DNA of 9,575 nucleotides from Candidatus Aminicenantota bacterium (GCA_022867105.1 JALHVH010000425.1:1-9575), one strand, 5' to 3'; positions 1 to 5,756 are shown, counted from the first letter of the stretch. Numbers and translations are program-made. Notes: generated by a model from the sequence alone, not told the origin.

Positions 1-290
1 AGACCATCGACGCCTGGGAGCAGGAGTTCCCCTTCCTCCGGGCCGGAAAGACCGGGGGCGGCCAGCGGTTCTTTCGCCCCAAGGATGTCGAGATCATCAA
101 GAGGGTCCGGGAACTCCTGGACGAGAAGACCCTGACCATGGCCGGGATCAAGCGCCGCATTGAGGAGGAGTTTGAGCTCCGCCCGACCGCCCCGGTCCAC
201 CCGGATAGGCTTAAAAAGGCGCTCTATGATGTCCGCGACGAGCTCCAGGACATTGTCTCCTCCATAAAGAAAGAAACAAAAAGGACTTAG
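1..290 (+). CDS. MerR-family HTH transcriptional regulator, 3' part
   Basis: This is the C-terminal 95 residues of an open frame that enters from the left edge; the first full codon is at base 3 and the TAG stop is at 288-290. The visible start (TIDAWEQEFPFLRAGKTGGG) and the following QRFFRPKDVEIIKRVREL, then LTMAGIKRRIEEEF, are the wing and dimerisation-helix half of a MerR-type winged helix. This is the short type with W..EFPFL...GGQR.F...DVE and a 'T.AG.K..I' helix. The first recognition helix lies outside the window. The tail ends in a charged helix (KKALYDVRDELQDIVSSIKKE), which would fit a coiled-coil dimer interface; no metal- or drug-binding C-terminal domain is seen. In several deltaproteobacteria I recall this type of gene between ihfA and tRNA-Pro/surE, which matches the order here. 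The target genes are unknown. Family assignment is fairly sure; ligand and regulon are not inferable. Confidence 0.82.
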   Translation, partial: TIDAWEQEFPFLRAGKTGGGQRFFRPKDVEIIKRVRELLDEKTLTMAGIKRRIEEEFELRPTAPVHPDRLKKALYDVRDELQDIVSSIKKETKRT

Positions 291-306
291 GGAAACCACC
301 GTTTTC

Positions 307-315
307 TGATATAAT
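307..315 (+). promoter_or_regulatory. Extended -10 promoter of tRNA-Pro
   Basis: TGATATAAT is a perfect TGn-TATAAT extended -10 element, directly behind the regulator's stop codon. The -35 position (287-292, TTAGGG) is poor, so the TG extension probably carries recognition. The predicted transcription start is near 322, giving a 5' leader of about 7 bases before the mature tRNA. Confidence 0.7.
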
Positions 316-328
316 CAGGTCTCGTGTT

Positions 329-405
329 CGGGACGTGGCGCAGCTTGGTAGCGCACACGCTTGGGGTGCGTGGGGTCGGCGGTTCAAATCCGCCCGTCCC
401 GACCA
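329..405 (+). tRNA. tRNA-Pro (anticodon GGG), CCA encoded
   Basis: A full cloverleaf can be folded by eye. The acceptor stem CGGGACG pairs with CGTCCCG (7 bp). The D arm is GCGC-AGCTTGGTA-GCGC. The anticodon stem CACGC/GCGTG closes the loop TTGGGGT, giving anticodon GGG. The variable loop GGGTC has five bases, and the T arm is GGCGG-TTCAAAT-CCGCC. The discriminator A is followed by a genomically encoded CCA (403-405). The first pair C1-G72 and the overall sequence match bacterial tRNA-Pro. It reads the CCC codon (and CCU by wobble), which suits a GC-rich genome. It has its own promoter and no clear terminator: only a 5-bp hairpin without a T-run follows at 409-422. tRNA genes are common phage integration sites, but no integrase or repeated 3' end is seen nearby. 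Confidence 0.97.
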
Positions 406-490
406 CATTTTCCCCCCGGAAATCATTCATGACACAGGAAATTGTTGACGGGACACCGCCGCGAGGTGAACCCATGAATAAAATCGTGTA

Positions 491-499
491 TGATAAAAT
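491..499 (+). promoter_or_regulatory. Putative extended -10 promoter for cupin–surE
   Basis: TGATAAAAT fits the TGn-TAAAAT extended -10 pattern. It would start a transcript near 506, about 29 bases ahead of the cupin ATG, leaving the ribosome binding site at 523-528 inside the leader. There is no matching -35 hexamer at the right distance: TTGACG at 445-450 is too far away. An overlapping TATGAT (489-494) is an alternative -10. Readthrough from the tRNA promoter could also feed this unit. Confidence 0.42.
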
Positions 500-522
500 G
501 GGATTCAGGGATTGAAGAACGC

Positions 523-528
523 AGGAGG
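523..528 (+). promoter_or_regulatory. Ribosome binding site that fixes the cupin start
   Basis: AGGAGG lies six bases before the ATG at 535. It is the strongest Shine-Dalgarno match in this stretch and argues for 535, not the upstream in-frame ATG at 490, as the start of the cupin gene. Confidence 0.8.
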
Positions 529-534
529 AAGGGC

Positions 535-882
535 ATGACCCCGATCGCCAAACAAAAGAGCCCCGAAGACATGACGGGCCAGGTTTTCAAACCGGCCGAT
601 GTCGTCAATTATCAGACGGGAGCCATCGTCAGCCGCGAGGTCATCGGCAAAAAAACCGGGACCGTCACGGTCTTTGCCTTCGACGTAGGGCAACAGCTCA
701 GCGAGCACACGGCCCCGTTCGACGCCATGGTCGTCGGTCTCGACGGCGAGGCCGAGGTGTTCATCGCCGGCGAGCCGAACCGGGTCAAGGCCGGGGACAT
801 GATCATCATGCCCGCGAACGTCCCCCACGCACTGCAGGCCGTGCGTCCGTTCAAGATGCTGCTCATCATGATCAAGAAATGA
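535..882 (+). CDS. Small single-domain cupin protein
   Basis: This 115-residue protein is a single cupin_2-type beta barrel. Motif 1 is around residues 52-71 (GQQLSEHTAPFDAMVVGLDG) and motif 2 around 87-100 (GDMIIMPANVPHAL). Likely metal ligands are His58 and His98. The usual second histidine of the HxH pair is replaced (H-T-A), with Asp63 nearby, so the site may be altered or have weaker metal binding. I recall small cupins with the same 'SEHTAPFDA…PANVPHAL' wording in many anaerobes, with no firm function. The start at 535 is chosen for its AGGAGG; an in-frame ATG at 490 would add 15 residues unlike the family. The stop overlaps the surE start by ATGA (879-882), so the two genes are almost certainly translated together. 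The substrate is unknown, and a sugar, isomerase or sensor role is equally possible. Confidence 0.85.
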   Translation: MTPIAKQKSPEDMTGQVFKPADVVNYQTGAIVSREVIGKKTGTVTVFAFDVGQQLSEHTAPFDAMVVGLDGEAEVFIAGEPNRVKAGDMIIMPANVPHALQAVRPFKMLLIMIKK

Positions 883-1715
883 GCGGCCGCGCCACAAGGC
901 CCCTCGTCCTCTTGACCAACGACGACGGGCACTTCTCCCCGGGTATTCTAAGCCTGGCCGCCCGCGTCAGGCGCTTCGCGGACGCCTGGATCGTGGCCCC
1001 GGACAGGGAGCGGAGCGCCAACTCCCTCTCCCTCACCCTGAGCCGCCCCCTGAGGATCCAAAAGGTCAGGCCGCGCATATACGCCGTTGACGGGACCCCC
1101 GCCGACTGCGTCTACCTCGCCTTAAAAAAGCTCCTGCCGCGAAAGCCCGACCTCATCCTTTCGGGAATGAACCTCGGCTGCAATCTCGGACAGCAGGACA
1201 TCTCCTACTCGGGCACCGTGGCCGCCGCGCTCCAGGGGACATTTCTGGACATCCCTTCCGCCGCGGTTTCTCTTATCCCGGACGCGAAATGGAATTTTGA
1301 TTTCGAAGCGGCCGCCCGCTTCGTCGAGGAAGCGGCGCGCCTCCTGCTCAGGCAGGGGCTCCCGGCCGGAGTCACCCTCAACATCAACATCCCTCCCCCG
1401 CCGGTCAGGGGAGTCAAGGTCGCCAAGCTGGGGCAGAAGAGGTATGACCCCGAGATCATCGAGAAGAAGGACCCGCGGGGCGAAAGGTACTACTGGATCG
1501 GACCGGGCAATCCCCGGGCTTCCGGCGACAGCGACGCCGACGTCCTGGCGGCCGGGCACGGCTTCATAACGATCACGCCCCTCCACACCGACCTAACGGA
1601 TTACCAAAGGATGAGGCTGCCGGTCCTGGGTAAGATCCGCGCGTCGTTCGGGTCTATTTTTTCTTCTTCCGGCGTTGTTTCAGGAACTCGACGGCCCCGG
1701 GCACCATCGAGATGA
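879..1715 (+). CDS. surE: 5'/3'-nucleotidase SurE
   Basis: SurE is a metal-dependent phosphatase that removes phosphate from nucleoside 5'- and 3'-monophosphates in the cytoplasm. The family signature is clear. The metal-binding TNDDG is at residues 13-17 (Asp15, Asp16), and DRERSAN (41-47) supplies the active-site serine (Ser45). SGMN…N follows at 95-102 and YSGTVAAALQG at 110-120. The protein is 278 residues, against roughly 250 for many SurEs. The conserved part seems to end near TDYQRMRLPVLGKI, and about the last 25 residues are a Ser/Arg-rich tail. Most of that tail is read from DNA that also encodes, antisense, the end of the dedA gene (1654-1715), so it may be a neutral extension or a sign that the ancestral stop was lost. 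The ATG at 879 overlaps the cupin stop, and no strong ribosome site is visible, which points to translational coupling. Confidence 0.95.
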   Translation: MSGRATRPLVLLTNDDGHFSPGILSLAARVRRFADAWIVAPDRERSANSLSLTLSRPLRIQKVRPRIYAVDGTPADCVYLALKKLLPRKPDLILSGMNLGCNLGQQDISYSGTVAAALQGTFLDIPSAAVSLIPDAKWNFDFEAAARFVEEAARLLLRQGLPAGVTLNINIPPPPVRGVKVAKLGQKRYDPEIIEKKDPRGERYYWIGPGNPRASGDSDADVLAAGHGFITITPLHTDLTDYQRMRLPVLGKIRASFGSIFSSSGVVSGTRRPRAPSR

Positions 1716-2307
1716 TGATGATGGCGAAGATGACGAAGCTGAAGTTTCTCTTGACCAGCGGGATGTTGCCGAAAAAATATCCGCCGAAAACGAACAACGC
1801 CACCCACGCCACCCCCCCGATGACGTTATAACTGATGAACTTTCCGTAGCTCATCTCCCCTATTCCCGCGATGAAGGGAGCGAACGTCCGGATGATGGGG
1901 ACGAAACGCGCGATGATGATCGTCATGCCTCCGTGCTTTTCATAGAAGGCGTGGGTCCGCACGAGGTGCTCTTTCTTGAAGAAGCGGCTGTTCTCCTTCT
2001 GGAAGACCTTCGGCCCGACGGCGTGACCGATCCAGTAGTTGATGGTGTCGCCCAGGACGGCCGCCGCGGCCAGGACAATGAACAGCCAGCCGACCTTGAA
2101 GAACTTGAACGTGCCGATGGAAGCCAGCGATCCACAAGCGAACAGTAGGGAATCTCCCGGGAGGAACGGCATGATCACCAGGCCCGTCTCGCAGAAGATA
2201 ACGAGAAACAGCAGAACGTAGGTCCAGACCTCGTATTTTCCGATAAGGACATACAGGTGCGTGTCCAGGTGAAGGATGAAGTCGATGAATTTCGTGACAA
2301 GCGTCAT
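1654..2307 (-). CDS. DedA-family integral membrane protein
   Basis: This 217-residue multi-pass inner-membrane protein is of the DedA / SNARE-associated (PF09335) family. Some members are established as translocases that recycle undecaprenyl phosphate or phospholipid across the membrane, and others support proton-dependent membrane homeostasis. Hydrophobic segments lie at about residues 27-46, 52-66, 72-93, 128-150, 160-180 and 189-205. The family's key acidic and basic residues are in place: Glu40 and Asp52 in FCETGLVIMPFLPGD, and Arg134 and Arg140 in ARFVPIIRT. Their spacing is the same as the essential Glu39/Asp51 and Arg130/Arg136 recalled for E. coli YqjA. The C-terminus is a cytoplasmic-type lysine/arginine tail (QRRKKKK). 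An AAGGAG ribosome site (plus-strand 2313-2318) precedes the ATG by five bases. The last 62 bases overlap surE tail to tail. The lipid substrate cannot be told from the sequence. Confidence 0.93.
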   Translation of the reverse strand: MTLVTKFIDFILHLDTHLYVLIGKYEVWTYVLLFLVIFCETGLVIMPFLPGDSLLFACGSLASIGTFKFFKVGWLFIVLAAAAVLGDTINYWIGHAVGPKVFQKENSRFFKKEHLVRTHAFYEKHGGMTIIIARFVPIIRTFAPFIAGIGEMSYGKFISYNVIGGVAWVALFVFGGYFFGNIPLVKRNFSFVIFAIIIISMVPGAVEFLKQRRKKKK

Positions 2308-2327
2308 GCCGGCTCCTTAAGGCCTTC

Positions 2328-2356
2328 AATATATCTTTGCCCCGGGCTAAAATCAA
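2328..2356 (-). promoter_or_regulatory. Sigma-70-type promoter of the dedA gene
   Basis: On the minus strand, TTGATT (plus 2351-2356) and TATATT (plus 2328-2333) are separated by exactly 17 bases. That is four and five matches to the -35 and -10 consensus. Transcription would start near 2321, just ahead of the AAGGAG ribosome site. It lies back to back with the plus-strand promoter of the radical SAM gene. Confidence 0.65.
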
Positions 2357-2374
2357 TTAAAACCCGAGGATATC

Positions 2375-2383
2375 TGCTAGAAT
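2375..2383 (+). promoter_or_regulatory. Extended -10 promoter of the radical SAM gene
   Basis: TGCTAGAAT fits TGn-TANAAT. No good -35 lies at the right spacing (AATTAA at 2355-2360). The predicted start is near 2390, leaving a leader of only about 11 bases before the ATG at 2401, with a weak GAAGG as ribosome site. Confidence 0.5.
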
Positions 2384-2400
2384 ATCCTGCGAAGGCGCGC

Positions 2401-3399
2401 ATGAAAAACGAAGACAAGCTCTACAGGATCGACCGGGCGCTGGAGGCCATGTCCGGGGTCGAATCGGATTGCACGTTGTGCCCGCGAAGGTGCCGGGTGG
2501 ACAGGCGGAAGGAGGCGACGGGAGTCTGCCAGACCGGCGTGCAGGCGCGCGTCTCGCATGCCCTTCTCCACTTCGGCGAAGAGCCGGTCCTCAGCGGCCA
2601 CGCGGATCTTTCGCGGAGTGACCAGGCCAGCGGCCGGCCTTCGAGGGGCTCGGGGACGATCTTTCTCTCCGGCTGCAACCTGAAGTGCCTGTTCTGCCAG
2701 AACTATCAGCTGAGCTGGCTCAACGAAGGGAGCCCGGCGAGCGACCCGGGGCTGGCCGGCATGATGCTCGACCTCCAGGAGCAGGGCGCCCTAAACATCA
2801 ACCTTGTCTCGCCGACCCACGCCGTCCTGCCCATCCTGAGGGCCCTCCGGATCGCTTATGCCCGGGGGCTCTCCATTCCGCTCGTCTACAACTCAAACGG
2901 CTACGACAGCCCGGCCGTCATTGGCCGCCTGGACGGGATCATCGATATTTATCTCCCGGACATTAAATATCGCTCTCCGGACATTTCAAAAAAGTATTCT
3001 GGCGCGGCGGACTATTTTGAGAACGCCGGACCGGCCGTCCGGGAAATGTCCCTCCAACAGCCGGTCCTCGAGCTCGACGGCGAAGGGGCCGCCCGAAAAG
3101 GGCTCATCATCCGCCACCTGGTCATCCCGGGCTGCGTCGAGGATTCGCTTTCCGTCCTCCGCTGGATCAAGACCAACCTTTCCCCCTTCATCGGCCTCAG
3201 CCTCATGAGCCAATACCATCCCTGCTACAAAGCGCCCGGGGAGATCCGGCGCCCCCTGACCGAAGATGAATATCGCAAGGTGACGGGTTTGGCGCTGGAG
3301 CTCGGCTTCGAGAACCTGTTCATCCAGCCGGAGCCTTTCTTGCCCGGCGATCACCTCGTCCCGGACTTCGCTAAAAAAGAACCGTTCCCCTGGAAATAG
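2401..3399 (+). CDS. Radical SAM protein, PflA/PflX-like (COG1313 type)
   Basis: This 332-residue protein is related to pyruvate formate-lyase activating enzymes. The radical SAM cluster motif CxxxCxxC is at Cys92, Cys96 and Cys99 (SGCNLKCLFCQNY). An N-terminal cysteine set (Cys24, Cys27, Cys31, Cys43, in CTLCPRRC…GVC) suggests a further metal or Fe-S site, as is usual in the PflX group and absent from PflA itself. YNSNGYDS (163-170), LPDIKY (185-190) and SQYHPCYKA (270-278) are further family hallmarks. Such proteins use S-adenosylmethionine to start a radical reaction; the target of the PflX group is not established, and no glycyl-radical enzyme gene lies in the window. The ATG at 2401 is preferred because it begins the conserved region and follows the extended -10. 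The open frame continues upstream to 2257, but that would run through the promoter region and into dedA. The 3' end converges on the DUF3014 gene with 12 bases between. Confidence 0.88.
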   Translation: MKNEDKLYRIDRALEAMSGVESDCTLCPRRCRVDRRKEATGVCQTGVQARVSHALLHFGEEPVLSGHADLSRSDQASGRPSRGSGTIFLSGCNLKCLFCQNYQLSWLNEGSPASDPGLAGMMLDLQEQGALNINLVSPTHAVLPILRALRIAYARGLSIPLVYNSNGYDSPAVIGRLDGIIDIYLPDIKYRSPDISKKYSGAADYFENAGPAVREMSLQQPVLELDGEGAARKGLIIRHLVIPGCVEDSLSVLRWIKTNLSPFIGLSLMSQYHPCYKAPGEIRRPLTEDEYRKVTGLALELGFENLFIQPEPFLPGDHLVPDFAKKEPFPWK

Positions 3400-3411
3400 G
3401 TCCGCGCCGAA

Positions 3412-4227
3412 TCATTCTGGGGCATAAATTCGTGCTTTGGGCAGCCGGTATTCCGGAATGCCGCAGGCAACGGCCAATTCCCTCAGCTTCGTCTGGATGA
3501 TCTGCACGTTGTCCGGCCCCATCCGCAGGAACTGCTTCTGGGCCTGGCTCAGTCCTTCGAGCATCTCGTCAACATAAGCGTAGCTTGCGACCTTCTTTTC
3601 GAGCAGGACCCGCCCCTCGACGACCGGAGTCGCCAGCAGCTCGGCGACCGCTTGGGTCAGAGTGTCATGAAAATCCGCATCGGGGTATCCAAGCTCTTTA
3701 TACGCCTGCTGGAGCAAAGGCTTCAGGGCGTTGTACAACCGGGCGGCGGCCCTGGCGTCGAGGGAAATAAAGACGTCGGCCACCGGGTTGTAACGGTCGT
3801 AGCTCGCCAGGACGGCGGCGATCCCTCCGTCCCTCTTGACGGCTTTGAAATCCCCTTTCGGGGCGAAGAAATCGATCTGGGCCTTGGGGCTTATTCCGTT
3901 GGCGATATTGTCCACGGCCGCAACGAATCTCCGGATGAGCTCCCGTGTCTTCATCCACATGGAAAGCCCGGGATGCGACGAAATATCCTGGGCCAGACGG
4001 CGGAGGATGTCATCGCTCTTGTCGAGCTCCAGGGAGGGCAGGCTCAGGGCTTCCAGGGACGCGGCGGGGGCCGTGCTTTCCGTGGCCGGGGGGGAGGACA
4101 CTGGAAGCGGTTTTTCCTCGACGCTCTTACCCGGCTCGCGGGTGACGAAATAATAGACACCGGCGATCGCCGCCAGCAGCAGGATGATGCCGATGCCGAT
4201 CCGAATGACCTTTCTGGTGTCGTCCAT
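3412..4227 (-). CDS. DUF3014 single-pass membrane protein at the end of the pst operon
   Basis: This 271-residue protein has one N-terminal transmembrane anchor (about residues 8-28, after a short charged start), a Pro/Ser/Thr/Ala-rich linker (about 31-62) and a conserved soluble domain to the end. The domain wording matches what I recall of DUF3014: LELDKSDDILRRL, SSHPGLSMWM, LIRRFVAAVDNIANG, FFAPKG, YDRYNPVADVFISLDA, LKPLLQQAYKELGYPD, LLATPVVEG, and QKQFLRMGPDNVQIIQTKLREL. The function is unknown for the family. By topology the domain should face the periplasm. It starts 13 bases after the second pstB gene stops, with AAAAGGAG six bases before its ATG, so it is very likely co-transcribed with pst. 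That suggests, but does not show, a role in phosphate uptake or envelope response. Its place in the operon is where phoU is often found, yet it shares no visible similarity with PhoU. Confidence 0.85.
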   Translation of the reverse strand: MDDTRKVIRIGIGIILLLAAIAGVYYFVTREPGKSVEEKPLPVSSPPATESTAPAASLEALSLPSLELDKSDDILRRLAQDISSHPGLSMWMKTRELIRRFVAAVDNIANGISPKAQIDFFAPKGDFKAVKRDGGIAAVLASYDRYNPVADVFISLDARAAARLYNALKPLLQQAYKELGYPDADFHDTLTQAVAELLATPVVEGRVLLEKKVASYAYVDEMLEGLSQAQKQFLRMGPDNVQIIQTKLRELAVACGIPEYRLPKARIYAPE

Positions 4228-4240
4228 GGTTCACTCCTTT

Positions 4241-4993
4241 TCAGCCGAAGCGGCCTGTGATGTAATCCTCCGTCCGGGGGTCCGACGGGTTGGTGAAGAT
4301 GCGGTCGGTTTCATCGAACTCCACGAGCTCCCCAAGCAGGAAGTAGCCCGTGAAGCCCGAGACCCGGGCCGCCTGTTGCATGTTATGCGTGACGATGACG
4401 ATCGTGTACTTCTTTTCGAGCTCATACATTAGCTCCTCGATCCCCGAGGTCGCGATCGGATCGAGCGCCGAACAAGGCTCATCCATGAGGAGGATCTCCG
4501 GCTCTCCGGCGACCACCCGGGCGATGCAGAGCCTCTGCTGCTGCTCCCCGGAAAGCGCCAGGGCATCGGTCCAGAGCTTGTCCTTGAGCCCCTTCCAGAG
4601 GTGAACCGCTTCGAGGCTCTTTTCCAGCCTGGTTTGGACGACGGCCTTGTCCGTTATCCCGTGGACCCTAAGGCCATAGGTGACGTTGTCATAAATACTC
4701 AACGGGAACGGGTTGGGGCGTTGAAAGACCATGCCGACCTTCTTGCGCAGGGCCAGGAGGTCCGTTCCGGGCCGGTAGATGTCCTCCCCGTCGATGAGGA
4801 CCTTCCCCGAGATCCTGACACCATCGATGAGGTCGTTCATCCGGTTGAGTGTTCTGAGGAACGTTGACTTTCCGCACCCCGATGGTCCGATGAGGGCCGT
4901 GATCCGCCTCTCTTCGATATTCAGATGGATGCTTTTAAGGGCCTGGAACTTCCCGTAGAAGAAAGACAGGTCGTGGACCTCGATGATGTTCAT
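4241..4993 (-). CDS. pstB: Phosphate ABC transporter ATPase PstB, second copy (LSGEQ signature)
   Basis: This 250-residue cytoplasmic ATPase of the phosphate importer supplies ATP-driven force to PstC/PstA. Walker A GPSGCGKST is at 36-44, the Q-loop Gln91 in GMVFQRPNPFP, and Walker B ILLMDEP at 167-173 with catalytic Glu172. The switch His203 is in VTHNMQQAAR, and the usual PstB ending TEDYITGRFG is present. The oddity is the signature, LSGEQ (147-151) instead of LSGGQ: Glu150 (codon at 4544-4546) replaces the second glycine. The start is uncertain. ATG at 4993 begins just before the conserved HDLSFFYGKF and lies 7 bases after the previous stop. An in-frame ATG at 5029 has a better ribosome site (GGAGG, four bases away) and would add 12 residues while overlapping the first pstB by 29 bases. 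Its mate is the neighbouring PstB, with which it probably forms a heterodimer. Confidence 0.95.
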   Translation of the reverse strand: MNIIEVHDLSFFYGKFQALKSIHLNIEERRITALIGPSGCGKSTFLRTLNRMNDLIDGVRISGKVLIDGEDIYRPGTDLLALRKKVGMVFQRPNPFPLSIYDNVTYGLRVHGITDKAVVQTRLEKSLEAVHLWKGLKDKLWTDALALSGEQQQRLCIARVVAGEPEILLMDEPCSALDPIATSGIEELMYELEKKYTIVIVTHNMQQAARVSGFTGYFLLGELVEFDETDRIFTNPSDPRTEDYITGRFG

Positions 4994-5000
4994 GGACGTC

Positions 5001-5756
5001 TTATCCGAACCTCCCACGGAGGTAATCATCCGTCCTCCGGTCGTCGGGGGCGGTGAAGATCTTGTCCGTCGGCCCGACCTCGATGAGCTCGCCGCCGAGG
5101 AAGAAAGCCGTCCGGTCGGAGACCCGCGCGGCCTGCTTCGTGTTGTTGGTAACAAGGATGATCGTGTAGTCCCGCTTTAACAGGCGCAGGGAATCCTCGA
5201 TCTTCGCCGTCGAAATGGGATCAAGGCCCGAGCAGGGTTCGTCAAGGAGAATGAATTCAGGCTTGAGGGCCAGGACCCTGGCGATGCAAAGCCTCTGCTG
5301 CTGGCCTCCCGAGAGTTTAAGGGCGGAAGAGTCCAGCCGGTCCTTGACCTCCTCCCAAAGAGTCGTCCTCTCTAGGCAATCCTGAACGAGCTCGAACAGG
5401 CTGGCCCGGCCCCTGGATCCCGTTAGCCGCGTCCCGAAAACGACGTTCTCGAAGATCGAGCGCGGCAGGGGAACAGGCGTCGCGAAGACCATGCCCAGCT
5501 TCCGCCTGAGCTCGGCGACGTTGACGTCCGGGTCATAGATGTTCTTCCCGTCGATCTCGATCGCGCCCTCCGTCCGCGACCCGCGGATGAGGTCGTTCAT
5601 CCGGTTGAGGGCGCCGAGGAAGGTCGATTTTCCGCTGCCGGCGGGTCCGATGACCCCCAGGATCTCGTTCCGGAGGACATTGAGGTCGATCCCCTTCAGG
5701 GTCTGCGCGCTTCCGAAGAAGTGGCTGAATCCCTTGACCCGGATGGCGGTCGTCAT
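5001..5756 (-). CDS. pstB: Phosphate ABC transporter ATPase PstB, first copy (Q-loop and switch-His lost)
   Basis: This 251-residue PstB paralog has Walker A GPAGSGKST (37-45), signature LSGGQ (148-152), Walker B FILLDEP (168-174, Glu173 kept), D-loop SGLDP and a PstB-type C-terminus (DDYLRGRFG). Two residues that nearly all working ABC ATPases keep are changed. The Q-loop glutamine is Ala92 (GMVFATPVPLP; codon 5481-5483), and the switch histidine is Asn204 (LVTNNTKQAAR; codon 5145-5147). It should therefore bind ATP but hydrolyse it poorly at its own site, while its intact LSGGQ could complete the site of the other PstB. It is clearly related to the next gene, sharing 24 identical bases coding LNRMNDLI. 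The ATG overlaps the pstA stop (ATGA, 5753-5756), with AGGA seven bases before it. It is probably a structural or regulatory half of a heterodimer and not a decayed copy, since the frame is intact and the rest is well conserved. Confidence 0.93.
   Translation of the reverse strand: MTTAIRVKGFSHFFGSAQTLKGIDLNVLRNEILGVIGPAGSGKSTFLGALNRMNDLIRGSRTEGAIEIDGKNIYDPDVNVAELRRKLGMVFATPVPLPRSIFENVVFGTRLTGSRGRASLFELVQDCLERTTLWEEVKDRLDSSALKLSGGQQQRLCIARVLALKPEFILLDEPCSGLDPISTAKIEDSLRLLKRDYTIILVTNNTKQAARVSDRTAFFLGGELIEVGPTDKIFTAPDDRRTDDYLRGRFG

Noticed and set aside
329..405. tRNA-Pro as a phage or island attachment site
   Set aside because: No second copy of the tRNA 3' end and no integrase are present in the window.
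409..422. TTTCC/GGAAA hairpin after the tRNA as a terminator
   Set aside because: The stem is only 5 bp with a C-rich loop and no T-run follows.
445..450. TTGACG as a -35 box for the cupin unit
   Set aside because: No -10 lies 15-19 bases downstream; the plausible -10 is more than 40 bases away.
1640..1670. T-run TTTTTT near 1660 as a surE terminator
   Set aside because: No convincing GC stem precedes it, and the run is explained by the antisense of the lysine codons at the end of dedA.
2257..2400. N-terminal extension of the radical SAM protein to 2257
   Set aside because: It would run antisense through dedA and through both divergent promoters, and the family-like part begins at 2401.
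3360..3430. A terminator between the convergent radical SAM and DUF3014 genes
   Set aside because: Only 12 bases separate the stops. The one T-run (minus strand, opposite the lysine codons near 3372) follows just a 3-bp stem with G·T pairs, too weak to call.
4826..5609. A 24-base identical direct repeat (4826-4849 and 5586-5609)
   Set aside because: Both copies lie at the same place in the two pstB genes and encode LNRMNDLI, so this is paralogy and not a mobile or attachment repeat.
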